Positions 5,751 to 6,158 of a DNA stretch of 6,158 nucleotides are shown piece after piece. Location: assembly GCA_021814085.1 (NCBI GenBank), contig JAKAJA010000116.1:1-6158 (forward strand). Reading direction: 5' to 3'. Each line of letters opens with the position of its first letter. The first letter of the stretch is position 1. This DNA is from Acidobacteriota bacterium (lineage in GTDB: Bacteria; Acidobacteriota; UBA4820; DSQY01). The translations under genes were made by a program, and so were the position numbers. Below the pieces are notes generated by a model. That model was not told the DNA's origin. It saw nothing but the letters and a program-made list of their open reading frames with translations, and did no database searches.

Positions 5751-6158
5751 TCACAAGCCGGCCGGGGGATTGAAGGCGAGGGCGGATTCTGGGACCGCGG
5801 GGTTCAGGGCGGGCTCGTAGGTGGTCACCTCGACGGCATCGCCTTTACCAATGGGCAGGGTCTTCTCGATCTTCCGCACCAGGTAGGTCGCCTGGTCAAT
5901 CCAGACCGTCTCCGGCACGGCGGGATACGGATGGGGGAGGCTCAGCCTCTTCGCGACCTCAGGAGGGGGAGGAGGGATCTTGCCCTCGACCACGAAGCAG
6001 GCGTGCCCCTCGACCGGCCCGTCGGCCTTGCGCACGGCCTCGGTCAGGCCGCTCAGCCGCCGGCCACGAACCTCCGTCGGCATGAGCAAGGAGGGGACGG
6101 CGTGGGCCGACCCGGCCGACACGCCCGTGGCCGCCGCGAGCGCCATGCTCAGGGACTT
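5751..6158 (-). CDS. DUF2092/LolA-like protein, C-terminal part (5' end outside window)
   Basis: The frame is open from the right edge and gives 135 residues ending in TGA (5753-5751). The fragment shows the signature of the C-terminal half of DUF2092/LolA-like periplasmic proteins: a G-H-A-C-F-V-V strand (residues 51-57 of the fragment), the motif VWIDQATYLVRKIEKT (85-100), and the closing LNPAVPESALAFNPPAGL (118-135). LolA-like folds bind lipids or lipoproteins in the periplasm, but no substrate can be inferred for this subgroup. An ATG at 6146 followed by LAAATGVSAGSAHA looks superficially like a signal peptide. However, the same stretch also fits the middle of full-length members, before a PSLL motif, and no ribosome binding site is seen before the window edge. 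I therefore treat it as truncated by the window. A Pro run (IPPPPPEV) interrupts the domain. Its tail is duplicated at 422-586. Confidence 0.8.
   Translation of the reverse strand, partial: KSLSMALAAATGVSAGSAHAVPSLLMPTEVRGRRLSGLTEAVRKADGPVEGHACFVVEGKIPPPPPEVAKRLSLPHPYPAVPETVWIDQATYLVRKIEKTLPIGKGDAVEVTTYEPALNPAVPESALAFNPPAGL
5770..5813. repeat. Right copy of the dispersed direct repeat (DUF2092 gene tail)
   Basis: This is the intact-gene counterpart of 441-484, in the same orientation, with about 39 of 44 bases identical. It encodes the last residues of the DUF2092/LolA-like protein on the minus strand. Confidence 0.7.

Noticed and set aside
6090..6146. Start at ATG 6146 with a signal peptide for the DUF2092/LolA-like gene
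   Set aside because: The frame is open beyond this ATG to the window edge. The positively charged n-region is missing, and the stretch fits the interior of full-length family members equally well.

Overview
The window is high-GC, protein-dense DNA from what looks like a Gram-negative, environmental bacterium. The clues are two exported DUF3857/transglutaminase-like proteins, a DUF2092/LolA-like protein and a beta-carbonic anhydrase of the E. coli Can type. Acidobacteriota or a similar soil lineage would fit. This is a guess from gene content only; no rRNA or other phylogenetic marker is present.

Layout, left to right: (1) 1-399 (+), the C-terminal half of a beta-carbonic anhydrase cut by the window edge. 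(2) 400-670, a non-coding stretch holding a broken C-terminal tail of a DUF2092/LolA-like gene on the minus strand, then a perfect TATAAT box and a strong ribosome binding site. (3) 671-2791 and 2788-4839 (+), two large exported proteins, each with a DUF3857-type N-terminal domain and a transglutaminase-like core, joined by a four-base ATGA overlap. The first has lost all three catalytic residues and the second keeps Cys336-His379-Asp409. (4) 4905 to about 5090 (-), the last part of a BNR/Asp-box (sialidase-like fold) repeat protein with no usable start. (5) 5123-5557 (-), a complete small membrane protein of unknown function. (6) 5751-6158 (-), the C-terminal part of a DUF2092/LolA-like protein running off the right edge. 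Its last codons closely match the broken tail at 422-586.

How the genes may work together: the two transglutaminase-like genes look like one translationally coupled operon. It would make a periplasmic or surface-exposed pair of one probable enzyme and one pseudoenzyme. This pair is the most interesting content of the window. The flanking genes show no clear functional link to it. The matching gene tails on both sides, plus the BNR scrap, suggest the neighbourhood has been rearranged. No tRNA, rRNA, CRISPR array, transposase or convincing intrinsic terminator was found.
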